64,000 nt of DNA from positions 1 through 64,000 of the forward strand of contig CAWIPM010000001.1 in assembly GCA_963838035.1 (NCBI GenBank), read 5' to 3'. The notes below the pieces were generated by a model. That model saw nothing but the letters and a program-made list of their open reading frames with translations, had not been told where the DNA came from and searched no databases. The first letter of the stretch is position 1, and the number at the start of each line of letters is the position of its first letter. The translations under genes and the position numbers were made by a program. The DNA comes from CAVVNN01 sp963838035 (lineage in GTDB: Bacteria; Actinomycetota; Thermoleophilia; Solirubrobacterales; 70-9). This document shows, piece after piece, positions 51,169 through 61,026 of the stretch.

Positions 51169-54100
51169 ATGACGCACAGTGAGTCCGCGGCCCGTCCGGG
51201 CTGCGCTGCCACAGACATCCCCACAGGCCGGCTTGTCCGGGCCGGTCGCCTGTCGCGCCTCGTAGCCACACGGGTACCACTGCGTTTCGCCCTCGGGCTT
51301 GCTGCTGCGGTTGGATCACTGCTTCTCCTCGCTTCCGCTGCCTCGGCCACCGAAAGGATCGGTTTGCACCTGTCCTATCCGTTCGATGCGGATCCGGGAT
51401 CCCTCGGCTCCGCACAGGGAGTCGCGGTCAGCGAAAAGGAAGGAGGGGACATATACGTAATGGACTCCAACTCGGGGATGCGGGTTAATCAGTTCACTCC
51501 GGCCGGAGCGTTCGTGCGAGCCTTCGGCTGGGGCATTGTCCCCGGCGCGGCAAGCGGTACCGGAAACATCACCTCAGGTTCGAACACCATCACCCAGTTC
51601 TCCACGACAAGCGGCTCGTTCTCAAGTGGCGGCGCCGGTGGGAAAATCGTCACGGGCCCCGGGATACCCGCCGACACCAGGGTCAAAGAAATCAAATCCT
51701 CAGAACTGGTCCTTTCAAACGCGGCCATCTTGTCGACGAGCGCGGCCACTGTCACCAGCGCCGCCGGGCCCGGCAATACCCCTACGAACGAGCAGCAGGC
51801 GGTCACCGTCCGGGCGACCGCCGGCCAGTTCACCCTATCCTTCATCAGCCCGAATCCGGGTTCGACGACGGAAACGACCGCCTCGATCCCCTACAACGCA
51901 TCGGCGGGGGCGGTCGAAAGTGCGCTCGCCGGATTGGCCAACGTCGGCGCGGGCAATGTAACCGTCTCGGGCGGCCCCGGCAGCGAAACAGGGGGCAATC
52001 CGTATCTCATCGAATTCAAGAGCCGTTTCGCCGATACGAATGTTCGCAAGCTCGCGGCTGCGGGAGTTGGTCTCAGCGGCGGCAGCCCGTCCTCGGCAGT
52101 AACGGTCAGCACTGCGGTCGAAGGTGGCGGCGTCGTCGAGACATGCACCACCGTCTGCGGACGCCCAAGCGCTGAAGAAAACGCGGTGCAGTCAGGAAGC
52201 GGCTTCGGAGGGTCTCGGCCCGGGCAATTCAACGGGAGCCAGGAGATCGCGGTTGACAACGATCCGGCATCCGAATCCTATGGGGATGTCTACGTGGTCG
52301 ATCAGCGGGATTTCCGGGTCGAGAAGTATGGGCCAGAAGGCGAATTCCTCCTCATGTTCGGCGGAGAAATCGACAAGGGGCCGCACCATCCGGGCGACGT
52401 CTGCACCCCCGAATACATCGCTGAAGGCGATACCTGTGGGATCGGGGTCGGTGGCACCGGTCCGGCCCACTTCTACGAATCGACCGTGCACCCACCGGAA
52501 GGCAGTGCCTGGCAGAGTTGGAACACTGGACCCAACGCCATCGCCGTTGGCCCCGACGGCACCGTCTACGTCGGCGATTACCGCCGCGTGCAGGAGTTCG
52601 AACCAAACGGGACCTACAAAAGCTCTGTCGCGATGCCCAACGCCCAATTCATCGGGTCGCTGGCCGTCGATTCCGAAAGCAATGTCTACGCGAACAACAC
52701 GAGTATCGACGAGACACAGCTCGTTCTCCCCACCGCGGGCAGCTATACGCTCACCTTCGAAGGTCACACCACCGAAGCCATCCCGTCGAGCGCACAAGAT
52801 TATTACGGGCACCATCCGATCGCGGAAGCCCTCGAACAGCTCTCGACGATCGGGACCGGAAATGTCAAGGTGGAAACGACCGGCGGCCAGGTGAGGGTGA
52901 GTTTCCGCGGCTCGCTGGGCGAGCGAAACGTTCCGCAGATGGAAGCCTCTGGCGCGACGGTCTCAACTCTGGTGGAAGGTGCCGGTTACGAACTGGTCAA
53001 ACTGGGTCCCTCCAGCGAAGTCCTCCATAACTACGATGCCGGCGGGGAACCCAGAGATGTCGCATTGGACTCCGAAGGGAACGTCTTCGTCAGCGAATTC
53101 AAGGAAATCGGAGCCCCAAGTCCTCCGTCCGGCGATCATCAGCCCTTCTTCGTCAACGCCGGCTTCATCGTCTACTCCCCTGCCGGCGGGGTGATCGCCG
53201 AAATCTCCTCGGAACAGGTGCAGAGCAAGGAAAACGAATCCGAAGGCAGCTACAAGCTCGTGAACGGAAATCCCAGCGGGATCACGGTTGGAGACGGCGC
53301 GGGCAGCCTTTACGCGACTTCGCTCCTACCCGAAGAAGCCCACATCGCCGTCATCCCGCTTCCGGCACCCGGACCGCCCGTGGTGAGCAAGGAGCGAGCT
53401 ACCGACGTCCAAACCAAGACGGCCACGATTCGGGCATTGGTGAATCCTCGGGAGTTCAACACCTCATACCATTTCGAATACGTGGATGAGGCGCACTTCG
53501 AGAGCGAAGGCTTTGCGAGCACAGCGACGCAAACGACCGGCGACGTACCGCTGGGGCTGATCGAGCGCAACTACCCCGCGCAAGCCTCGATCTCAGGGCT
53601 GGATCTGGAAACCAAATACCGCTTTCGAGTGGTGGCGGAAAGCAGCTACGAAGGCGGATCGACAGTCTTTGGGCCGGCCGAAAGCTTTGAAACGCTGCCG
53701 GCCGTATCGGTTCGGGGTCTCACTACGATGACCGTGGGACCGGAACGACTTCAGATTCAGGCCGAACTCAACCCGAACGGCTCTGCGGGCGAGTACAGAA
53801 TCATAATCGGCAAGACCACCGGATACGGAGAAGGAACAGCGGAAGGCGTCCTACCGATCAGCAACGAATTTGAAACTGTGACCGCGGAGTTCACTCACCT
53901 TACGCCGAATACGCTCTACCACTATCAGCTTGAATCCGAAAACGGGTACACCGAAGGGGGTGTGCTGAAAACTCCTGACCAGGTTGTCACTACCGAACTG
54001 TCGGCGGCGGAAGAATTCAGCGCCGAAGACTGCGCGAATGGAAGCCACCACGGCGAACCGAATAGCACTCTGCGGGAACAGAACAATTCTCTGGCCCTGG

Positions 54101-56280
54101 CCGACTGTCGTGCGTACGAGCAGGTGACCGAACCGACCAAGGAAGGTGGCGAGGCATTCGCGGCGTGGTCCCTTGCTCCGAGCGGGGAACGGGTGCTCTA
54201 TCTATCGGGCGGGGCATTCGCGGGCCTGGAAGCGAATGAATTCACAGGGCTCTATCTCGCGCAGAGAACTGAAGGTGGCTGGACGACGATGCCGGTCATA
54301 AAGCGTGTCGGACCGCCCGGCACCGAACCATCGATGACGCCGGTGGAAGATGCGTTCTCCCCCGAACTAGATCGCTGGCTCTACATGGAGTCGCCGGCTG
54401 TGGATCACCTCCAGCAGTTCTTCGAATCGACGAATGGTTATCTGTCCGAGGGCTTCGCAAACGGCAACTTCATCGCGCAGGCGTCGCCCCGGTACGAATT
54501 GCTGGAAGGAGAAGCGCGCCCCTATTACGAGACCTTGGCGATGGACCCGCACTATCGTTCTGACGATATGTCCCATGTGTTCTTTGTCACGAACGCGAGG
54601 CTGCTGCCAGGGGCGGAAGACCCCCGGCCGGACGGCTACTGGCACGGAGGGCTCGTCCCGCAGAGCGACCGTATCTATGAATTCTCAGACATAGGGGGAG
54701 CGAATCCGAGTATGCAGCTCGTCGCCGAGGTGCCCCTGGATATGTCGACGTTCGTCCCGGGCTTTTCCTCGAACCTCTGCAGTCTAAATCTCGATACCAG
54801 TGGTGCTCGGGACAACGAATATGCACGGTCGACGTCCACCGATGGCGCGACGATCGTGTACTCCGGCCCGGTTGTCAACGAACCGGCCGCGGATCACTGC
54901 GGCCCAGGCACGCCCAATCCGATTGCTCTGTTCACTCATTACGAAGGAGAAGGTGTAAGTCTCGGGCAGAGTGTCAGCCATCAACTCAACGCGGTGCGGC
55001 CCGCGCAGTGCAGCGGCAGCTCGCCGTGCGCTACGGGAGTGGTATCCACCCCGGTATTCGCTGGTATGTCCGAAGACGGACACCGGGCGGTGTTCGCCAC
55101 GAGCCAGCCACTGATTGACTCAGACACGGATACATCTGCGGATGTGTACGTAGCCGACCTCGAACACGGAGAAGTCACGAATCTCACTCAGGCCACTGTG
55201 GGAGAAGCAAACCCCGATCATCCGACTCCTGGCTCTGGCGCCGGGGTCGAGGGCGGCGTGCGCATGTCTGCCGATGGGTCACACATCGCCTTCGTGGCGA
55301 CGGGGGTTCTTACGACCAGCCCGAATTCCGCCGGAGAGTCGGCCGCTGCCGGCGCCGATAACTTCTATGTGTACGACGTCAGCACCGGTGTCACGAAATT
55401 CGTAACGCGGCTGTGCTCCCCTTCAACTGTCGGAGAAGGTGAAAAATGCGGTAGTGGGGTCCCGTCGCACCTGGCACTTACCCGGGATGGGGCATTCATG
55501 GTGTTTTCCAGCAGCGGTCAACTTACCGCCGACGACACCGATCACCAAAGTGATGTCTTCCGGTACGACTATCAGACCGGCACCCTGCTGAGAGTCTCGT
55601 TCGGGCGGCGAGGGAATGACGCGAATGGAAATGATAGTCGGTACCCGAATGAAGTTCTTGTTGGATCGGGTGGCATCGGGGATGCAAACCGCCTGGCGGA
55701 AGACGTTAACCGCACGATGAGTGCAGATGGATCGATCGTGATATTTTCGACCGCCGCACCGCTCGTCTCCCACGACACGAACGAAGCGTTCGATCTCTAT
55801 GAGTGGGAGGAACAGGGCCACGGGACCTGCACTGAAGCGGGCGGCTGCATCAGCCTTGTATCGGATGGCGTCGACCCGCGTGGGGTCGGGGGCGAAACCG
55901 GAGTGATCAGTGCTTCCGGTCGCGACATCACCTTCGAGACGCAGCGAGGACAGACGCCTGGAGACAGAGACGGCGTCGGTGATATCTACGACGCGCGGGT
56001 CGACGGCGGCTTTCGCTACGCGCCGCCTCCGGCCTCCTGCGGAAGTCCGGAAGCATGCCGTCCCGCGCCGACAGCGGCACCCGGCGTGCCGAACTTCACT
56101 TCGGAAGTCAACGTCAGCGGCGGGAACGGCGCAACAAAGGTGGAATGCGCCCAGGGGCGTCACAGGGTGAAGAAACACGGGCAGGTGCGATGCGTGCCGA
56201 ATTCGCGGCGAGGCCATCACCACCATCACCACCACAAGAAGCATAAGAGAGCCAACCGCAAGCGGGGAGGCGGCCGGTGA
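51169..56280 (+). CDS. giant secreted protein with NHL-like, Fn3-like and PD40 propeller repeats
   Basis: 1703 aa. A long N-region precedes a signal helix at about residues 44-62 (FALGLAAAVGSLLLLASAAS). Then: NHL-type propeller blades (GVAVSEKEGGDIYVMD, IAVDNDPASESYGDVYVVD, NAIAVGPDGTVYVGD, VALDSEGNVFVSEF), interrupted by two homologous beta inserts (TAGQFTLSF.. and TAGSYTLTFEGHTTEAI). Two Fn3-like domains follow (NTSYHFEYVDEAHFESEG and AGEYRIIIGKTTGYGEG). A six-repeat PD40/TolB-like propeller follows (MSEDGHRAVFATSQPL, MSADGSHIAFVATGVL, LTRDGAFMVFSSSGQL, MSADGSIVIFSTAAPL). The C-terminus has a Cys pair, then Lys/Arg/His-rich HHHHHHHKKHKR. DCRAYEQVTEP resembles a phrase of the Thermoleophilia family. 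Function unknown; surface scaffold or adhesin likely. Confidence 0.85.
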   Translation: MTHSESAARPGCAATDIPTGRLVRAGRLSRLVATRVPLRFALGLAAAVGSLLLLASAASATERIGLHLSYPFDADPGSLGSAQGVAVSEKEGGDIYVMDSNSGMRVNQFTPAGAFVRAFGWGIVPGAASGTGNITSGSNTITQFSTTSGSFSSGGAGGKIVTGPGIPADTRVKEIKSSELVLSNAAILSTSAATVTSAAGPGNTPTNEQQAVTVRATAGQFTLSFISPNPGSTTETTASIPYNASAGAVESALAGLANVGAGNVTVSGGPGSETGGNPYLIEFKSRFADTNVRKLAAAGVGLSGGSPSSAVTVSTAVEGGGVVETCTTVCGRPSAEENAVQSGSGFGGSRPGQFNGSQEIAVDNDPASESYGDVYVVDQRDFRVEKYGPEGEFLLMFGGEIDKGPHHPGDVCTPEYIAEGDTCGIGVGGTGPAHFYESTVHPPEGSAWQSWNTGPNAIAVGPDGTVYVGDYRRVQEFEPNGTYKSSVAMPNAQFIGSLAVDSESNVYANNTSIDETQLVLPTAGSYTLTFEGHTTEAIPSSAQDYYGHHPIAEALEQLSTIGTGNVKVETTGGQVRVSFRGSLGERNVPQMEASGATVSTLVEGAGYELVKLGPSSEVLHNYDAGGEPRDVALDSEGNVFVSEFKEIGAPSPPSGDHQPFFVNAGFIVYSPAGGVIAEISSEQVQSKENESEGSYKLVNGNPSGITVGDGAGSLYATSLLPEEAHIAVIPLPAPGPPVVSKERATDVQTKTATIRALVNPREFNTSYHFEYVDEAHFESEGFASTATQTTGDVPLGLIERNYPAQASISGLDLETKYRFRVVAESSYEGGSTVFGPAESFETLPAVSVRGLTTMTVGPERLQIQAELNPNGSAGEYRIIIGKTTGYGEGTAEGVLPISNEFETVTAEFTHLTPNTLYHYQLESENGYTEGGVLKTPDQVVTTELSAAEEFSAEDCANGSHHGEPNSTLREQNNSLALADCRAYEQVTEPTKEGGEAFAAWSLAPSGERVLYLSGGAFAGLEANEFTGLYLAQRTEGGWTTMPVIKRVGPPGTEPSMTPVEDAFSPELDRWLYMESPAVDHLQQFFESTNGYLSEGFANGNFIAQASPRYELLEGEARPYYETLAMDPHYRSDDMSHVFFVTNARLLPGAEDPRPDGYWHGGLVPQSDRIYEFSDIGGANPSMQLVAEVPLDMSTFVPGFSSNLCSLNLDTSGARDNEYARSTSTDGATIVYSGPVVNEPAADHCGPGTPNPIALFTHYEGEGVSLGQSVSHQLNAVRPAQCSGSSPCATGVVSTPVFAGMSEDGHRAVFATSQPLIDSDTDTSADVYVADLEHGEVTNLTQATVGEANPDHPTPGSGAGVEGGVRMSADGSHIAFVATGVLTTSPNSAGESAAAGADNFYVYDVSTGVTKFVTRLCSPSTVGEGEKCGSGVPSHLALTRDGAFMVFSSSGQLTADDTDHQSDVFRYDYQTGTLLRVSFGRRGNDANGNDSRYPNEVLVGSGGIGDANRLAEDVNRTMSADGSIVIFSTAAPLVSHDTNEAFDLYEWEEQGHGTCTEAGGCISLVSDGVDPRGVGGETGVISASGRDITFETQRGQTPGDRDGVGDIYDARVDGGFRYAPPPASCGSPEACRPAPTAAPGVPNFTSEVNVSGGNGATKVECAQGRHRVKKHGQVRCVPNSRRGHHHHHHHKKHKRANRKRGGGR

Positions 56281-59200
56281 TGCGTCAGGGCAAGGGAAGA
56301 GTCCCGGTTCAGTCAGTGGGTCGACTTGGGCCTGGCGGTCGCCGCCTGAGGGCGCTTGTCGTGATCGCCACCGTCGCGATGGCAGCACTGCTGCTGTTCG
56401 CGGGTCAGGCTGCGGCGCTATCTCCCGCCTGGAAGCTGTCGTTCACCAACGCGGACTATTTCTTCAACGGGACCAAATATCCCGGGATCTACGCGGTGGA
56501 ATTGGAAAATGTCGGCGACGGGGACACGGCCGGCGAAGTCACGATTGAAGATGTTCTGCCAGAAGGACTCACCGCCACCGGGGTGCAGTTCTTCGATACG
56601 GAACTGGGGACCGACAACGGCTCGGACCTGCACGAATTTCTTTGTCCTACGCCGTTGGAATGCAAGTTTCCAGGTCCCCTCGAAGGTTTCGGAATCCATG
56701 GAGTGAAACCCGGCGAAAAGCTGGTCATGCTGCTACGCGTGTCCGTCCCAGAAGGAGTGGAAGGTCCACTCACGAACGTCGCCAAGGTGTCTGGTGGGGG
56801 CCCGCCGCCAACGGAAGCCAGCGTCACCAATGTCGCCAGCCCCCATCCTCCATTTGGCATCCTCCATTTCAACTCGTCGGTTGACGATTTTTCGAAAGCA
56901 AATCCCTATACCCAGGCCGGCGGGCACCCATTTCAGTACATCACCGAATTCAACTTCGCTACCGTGGCGGACCCGGGGGAAACGTACAATTCGGACCTCA
57001 CGGTCCGCGACCCGAAGAACGTCACGTCTGAGCTCCCACCGGGCCTGCTGGCAAATCCCCAGGGGGTGCCGCGGTGTTCATTGGCGGATTACTTCACCGA
57101 GGAATGCTCGCGTAACGAAGATACCGTTGGCAGCATGGTGGTGCGCCTGGAAGGCAACCCGGAAGGGGGTCTTGTAGAACCTGTCTACAATCTGCAGCCT
57201 GCAGGCAGCTATCCGGGGCAGCTCGGCAGCACCGCGCTCAACCTGCCCCTGGTCATGATTACCACCGGTGTCCGGACGGCCTCAGATTACGGTGTCACGG
57301 CAACCAGCGTTGCTCCTCAGGCCGATGTCCCGATGGTGCGCTTGAACCTGTGGGGCGTGCCCGCGGACGAAGCGCACGATGCGATCCGCGGTAAGGGACC
57401 CTGTATAGAGCGCGTCCACTTTGTGTCGCCTGAAGAACTCGAACGACTGTGTGAAGAAGAAGGCGCTCCGGGTGGCCCAGCGGAAGTCCCCCCGACCCCG
57501 TTCCTCACCATGCCGACGGAATGCTCCGGCAATCCACTCGAGATCGGAGGGCTCTACGACTCCTGGCAGGTTCCAGGCGAATACGCGAGAGCGGGAGTCG
57601 AAATTCCCCCGGTCGACGGATGCAACAACCTCAGCTTCCCGGCGATGATCGAATCACGGCCTACGACCGATCTCGCCGATGCCCCTTCGGGGCTCGAATT
57701 CAATCTTCACATTCCGCAGAATCTGAATCCCGAAGGGGTCTCGACTCCGGAGTTGAAGACAGCCGTGGTCAAGCTGCCGAAGGGCCTGTCACTCAACCCA
57801 TCGTCGGGCGATGGTCTGGTGGGATGTGGGGAAGCCCAGGTGGCGCTCCACAGCGAAGCGCCGGAGGCCTGCCCCGACGCGTCGAAGCTCGGCTCGGTCG
57901 AAGTGAAGACGCCGCTGTTGATCGAACCGCTCGACGGGTTCCTCTATCTCGCGACCCCGTACCAGAACCCCTCCGGCTCGCTGCTCGCCGGCTACATCGT
58001 GGTGGAAGGCCAGGGCGTGAAGATCAAGCTGGCTGGGGAATTCGAAACCGACCCGCAGACCGGCCAGATCACGGCCCGGTTCCTCGAAAACCCCCAGCTG
58101 CCCTTCGAAGACCTGAAGCTGAATATCTTCGGCGGAGCCCGAGGTGCCCTGCGCACGCCGGCGGTCTGCGGCGCCTATGAAACGACCAGCGAACTGACCC
58201 CCTTCTCGGCACCCGAATCGGGCCCCCCGGCGACGCCGAGCGCGGAATTCGAAACGACCAGCGGCCCGACCGGCGGCGAATGCGCCTACAGCGAAGGCGA
58301 CCTGCCCGACGCGCCGCGCTTTCACGCCGGCACCGAAACCACGCAGGCGGGCATCTACTCACCCTTCGCGCTGAAACTGGTGCGCGACGACGGCAGCCAG
58401 GAAGTGACCGGCGTCGAAACCACTCTGCCGCCGGGCCTGGTGGGCAGGCTGGCGGGCGTTGCCTACTGTCCCGAGGCGGCGATCGCCGCGGCCGAAGCCA
58501 AGACGGGAACCGAAGAGAAGAGCTCACCCTCCTGCCCGGCGGCCTCTGAAGTCGGCACGGTCGACGTCGCCGCCGGCGCCGGGCCAACCCCGGTGAACGT
58601 CTCCGGCCACGCCTACCTCGCCGGACCCTACAAAGGCGCCCCCCTGTCCCTGGCGATCATCACCCCGGCGGTCGCCGGCCCCTTCGACCTCGGCACCGTG
58701 GTCGTCCGAACCGCTCTCCAGGTCAACCGGGAAACGGCACAGATCACCGCCATCTCCGACCCGATCCCCCACATCCTTCAGGGCATCCCGCTCGACGTGC
58801 GTAGCGTCACTCTGAAGATGGATCGGCCGAACTTCACCCTCAACCCGACCGACTGCGAAGAACTCGGCTTCACGGGCACCGCCACCTCGCTCATCGGCGA
58901 AGTCGCCCCCCTCGCCCAGCGCTTCCAGGTCGGTGGCTGCCAGAGCCTCGGCTTCACGCCTCACCTCTCCCTGAAGCTGGCTGGCGGCGCAAAGCGCAGT
59001 CAATTCCCCTCTCTGACCGCGACGCTAACCATGCCCGCGCCAGGCGTAAAGAAGTTCCGCTGCCGCCGCCACGGCAAGCTCCGCCACTGCCGAGTTTCGG
59101 TTCCCCAGCAGGCCAACATCGCCGCCGCCCAGGTCACCCTGCCCCGCAGCGCCCAGCTCGAACAGGGCCACATCCAGAAGACCTGCGGCCGTCCCGAGCT

Positions 59201-59612
59201 GGCCTCCCACACCTGCCCGGCCGCCTCGATCTACGGCAACGCCGAGGCGGTCAGCCCACTCCTCGACCACCCGCTGGAAGGCCCCGTCTACCTCGCCACC
59301 GGCTTCGGCTACCAACTGCCGGCCCTGGTTGCCGATTTGAACGGCCAGATCGAGGTGCTGCTGAAAGGAAAAGTCGACACCGGCCGAGAAGACGGCATCC
59401 GCAACACCTTTGAAGTCGTCCCCGATGCCCCCGTGTCCAGGTTCACCCTGCACATGTTCGGAGGCAAGAAGGGGCTGATCGTCAACTCCGAAAACCTCTG
59501 CGGCGGCCACGCCAAGCGTCATGCCCTGGCCCGCTTCACCGCCCAGAACGGCAAGGTCGCCGAATTGGAACCGGTGGTCGCCAACGGCTGCAAGCGCCAC
59601 CGCCACCACTAG
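56277..59612 (+). CDS. second giant secreted beta-repeat protein, cotranslated with the first
   Basis: 1111 aa; GTG overlaps the previous stop (GTGA). Signal peptide: ALVVIATVAMAALLLFAGQA. A DUF11-like domain opens (LSFTNADYFFNGTKYPGIYA, VTIEDVLPEGLTATGVQFFD). Long repeats follow in which a sentence such as LPKGLSLNPSSGDGLVGCGE, YLATPYQNPSGSLLAGYIVV, VKIKLAGEFETDPQTGQITA recurs near the C-terminus (VYLATGFGYQLPALVADLNG, IEVLLKGKVDTGREDGIRNT). Many paired Cys. The end CKRHRHH is basic and His-rich like the first protein. Probably a partner in the same surface structure. Glu codons are almost all GAA. Confidence 0.83.
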   Translation: MMRQGKGRVPVQSVGRLGPGGRRLRALVVIATVAMAALLLFAGQAAALSPAWKLSFTNADYFFNGTKYPGIYAVELENVGDGDTAGEVTIEDVLPEGLTATGVQFFDTELGTDNGSDLHEFLCPTPLECKFPGPLEGFGIHGVKPGEKLVMLLRVSVPEGVEGPLTNVAKVSGGGPPPTEASVTNVASPHPPFGILHFNSSVDDFSKANPYTQAGGHPFQYITEFNFATVADPGETYNSDLTVRDPKNVTSELPPGLLANPQGVPRCSLADYFTEECSRNEDTVGSMVVRLEGNPEGGLVEPVYNLQPAGSYPGQLGSTALNLPLVMITTGVRTASDYGVTATSVAPQADVPMVRLNLWGVPADEAHDAIRGKGPCIERVHFVSPEELERLCEEEGAPGGPAEVPPTPFLTMPTECSGNPLEIGGLYDSWQVPGEYARAGVEIPPVDGCNNLSFPAMIESRPTTDLADAPSGLEFNLHIPQNLNPEGVSTPELKTAVVKLPKGLSLNPSSGDGLVGCGEAQVALHSEAPEACPDASKLGSVEVKTPLLIEPLDGFLYLATPYQNPSGSLLAGYIVVEGQGVKIKLAGEFETDPQTGQITARFLENPQLPFEDLKLNIFGGARGALRTPAVCGAYETTSELTPFSAPESGPPATPSAEFETTSGPTGGECAYSEGDLPDAPRFHAGTETTQAGIYSPFALKLVRDDGSQEVTGVETTLPPGLVGRLAGVAYCPEAAIAAAEAKTGTEEKSSPSCPAASEVGTVDVAAGAGPTPVNVSGHAYLAGPYKGAPLSLAIITPAVAGPFDLGTVVVRTALQVNRETAQITAISDPIPHILQGIPLDVRSVTLKMDRPNFTLNPTDCEELGFTGTATSLIGEVAPLAQRFQVGGCQSLGFTPHLSLKLAGGAKRSQFPSLTATLTMPAPGVKKFRCRRHGKLRHCRVSVPQQANIAAAQVTLPRSAQLEQGHIQKTCGRPELASHTCPAASIYGNAEAVSPLLDHPLEGPVYLATGFGYQLPALVADLNGQIEVLLKGKVDTGREDGIRNTFEVVPDAPVSRFTLHMFGGKKGLIVNSENLCGGHAKRHALARFTAQNGKVAELEPVVANGCKRHRHH

Positions 59613-59678
59613 CCCGGAGCGCCTGGGCGCTCTCCCGCCGCGCCGCGGTTCTCGCGCTGGATGCCCAGATCCTTGGCC

Positions 59679-61007
59679 TCAGGCCATCCGGGTGCGACGC
59701 GCTGGGCGAAACGACTCCTCGATTGCCTCGGCGAGTTTGGCTGCCTCGCGCTCCTTGAGGGTGCTGATCGTGACCCGGATAGCGCGCTCGCTCTGCAGCC
59801 GGTAGGGAGCTCCCGGGGAGACGGCCCAGCCTCGTTCAAGCAGCGACTGCACGACGGGCGCTTCCTCCGGCACTGGAATCCACACGGTGATGCCGGCCCC
59901 GCCGGTGGCCTCGATGCCACGGTCGGCCAGCGCTTCCACAAAGCGATCCCGGCGTTCGCCGTATACCTCGGCGGCTCGCTCGAGGGCAGCGTCGACATCG
60001 GTGTCCGACCACAGCATCGCGACCAATCGTTGGAGCAGATGGCTGACCCAGTGAGGGCCGATCGCCTGTCTACCGCGCACCCGGCTGATCGTCTCGGCGT
60101 CGCCGGCAAGGAGGGCGAGGCGGATGTCGGGGCCAAGGGACTTGGCGAGTGAAAGCGCCGCCGCCCACCTGCTCCTGCCCCCTGTCAGTGTCAGCCTTGG
60201 CGGGCCGGCGATCGGCCCGAGGTGATCGTCCTCCAGGACCAGCGCATTGGGCGCACTGTCCAGGACGCGGCGCAGCTCCTCTGCCCGCGCGTCGTCGAGC
60301 GATGCTCCGGTCGGATTCTGGCCGCGCGGGTTGACGACGACCGCGACGGCGCCCTCGTCGAGAGCCACGCCCAGCGCGGCGGGAATCATTCCCCTCGCAT
60401 CGATTGGGATCGGCCGAAGCGCGAGCCCCAGGGCTCGCAGGAGGTCGAAGAGCCCGGCGTAGCCGGGGTCTTCGACCGCGACGACGTCGCCGGGTCGAAG
60501 GTGCGCTTGCAGCGCCCGCTCGATCCCATCGAGCGCTCCGCTGACGACGGTGATCTCCTCAGAGCCGATCCCTGCTCCGGCAAACTCCTCCTCGGCCAGC
60601 GCCAGCAGCTCTGGATCGACCGGCGCGCCGCCGTAGAGCTGGTGGGGGGGCTCCATCCGGCGCAGGAACGGCTTCAGGTTTGGAAGCAGGCCGGGGTCGG
60701 GGTTGCCGCTCGCCAGGTCGCATGCGCCGGCCGGGACCGCCGAGTCAAGCCACGCCCCCGCGACTGGCGGGCGCCAGCTGACATAGGAGCGGCTCCGCTC
60801 TCGGGTCACCACGAGCCCCCGGGAGCGGAGCTCGGCGAATGAGGCGGCGACCGTCGTGGGGCTGACCTGGAGCTGGGCCGCAAGCCGGCGAACCGGCGGC
60901 AGCGGATCGCCGGGTCTGAGCGAGCCATCCTCGATCCCCCGCTCGACGCTGGCGGCGATCTCCTTGGCGCCCTTGCCGGAGATTCGATACTGTTTCACCG
61001 CAGACAT
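59679..61007 (-). CDS. MocR-type GntR regulator with aminotransferase domain
   Basis: About 442 aa from the ATG at 61007 (a TTG lies one codon upstream). GntR winged helix: SLRPGDPLPPVRRLAAQLQV, SPTTVAASFAELRSRGLVVT. Class I aminotransferase fold: VEDPGYAGLFDLLRALGLAL, NPRGQNPTGASLDDARAEEL, LEDDHLGPIAG, and the PLP Lys in AALSLAKSLGPDIRLALLAG. MocR proteins sense vitamin B6 forms or amino compounds; PdxR is the best-known case. Divergent from a pyridoxamine-phosphate-oxidase-like gene whose start is only 19 bases away, so the two are clearly linked in regulation. Confidence 0.9.
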   Translation of the reverse strand: MSAVKQYRISGKGAKEIAASVERGIEDGSLRPGDPLPPVRRLAAQLQVSPTTVAASFAELRSRGLVVTRERSRSYVSWRPPVAGAWLDSAVPAGACDLASGNPDPGLLPNLKPFLRRMEPPHQLYGGAPVDPELLALAEEEFAGAGIGSEEITVVSGALDGIERALQAHLRPGDVVAVEDPGYAGLFDLLRALGLALRPIPIDARGMIPAALGVALDEGAVAVVVNPRGQNPTGASLDDARAEELRRVLDSAPNALVLEDDHLGPIAGPPRLTLTGGRSRWAAALSLAKSLGPDIRLALLAGDAETISRVRGRQAIGPHWVSHLLQRLVAMLWSDTDVDAALERAAEVYGERRDRFVEALADRGIEATGGAGITVWIPVPEEAPVVQSLLERGWAVSPGAPYRLQSERAIRVTISTLKEREAAKLAEAIEESFRPARRTRMA

Positions 61008-61026
61008 CAATTCTGTACTGTAACAA

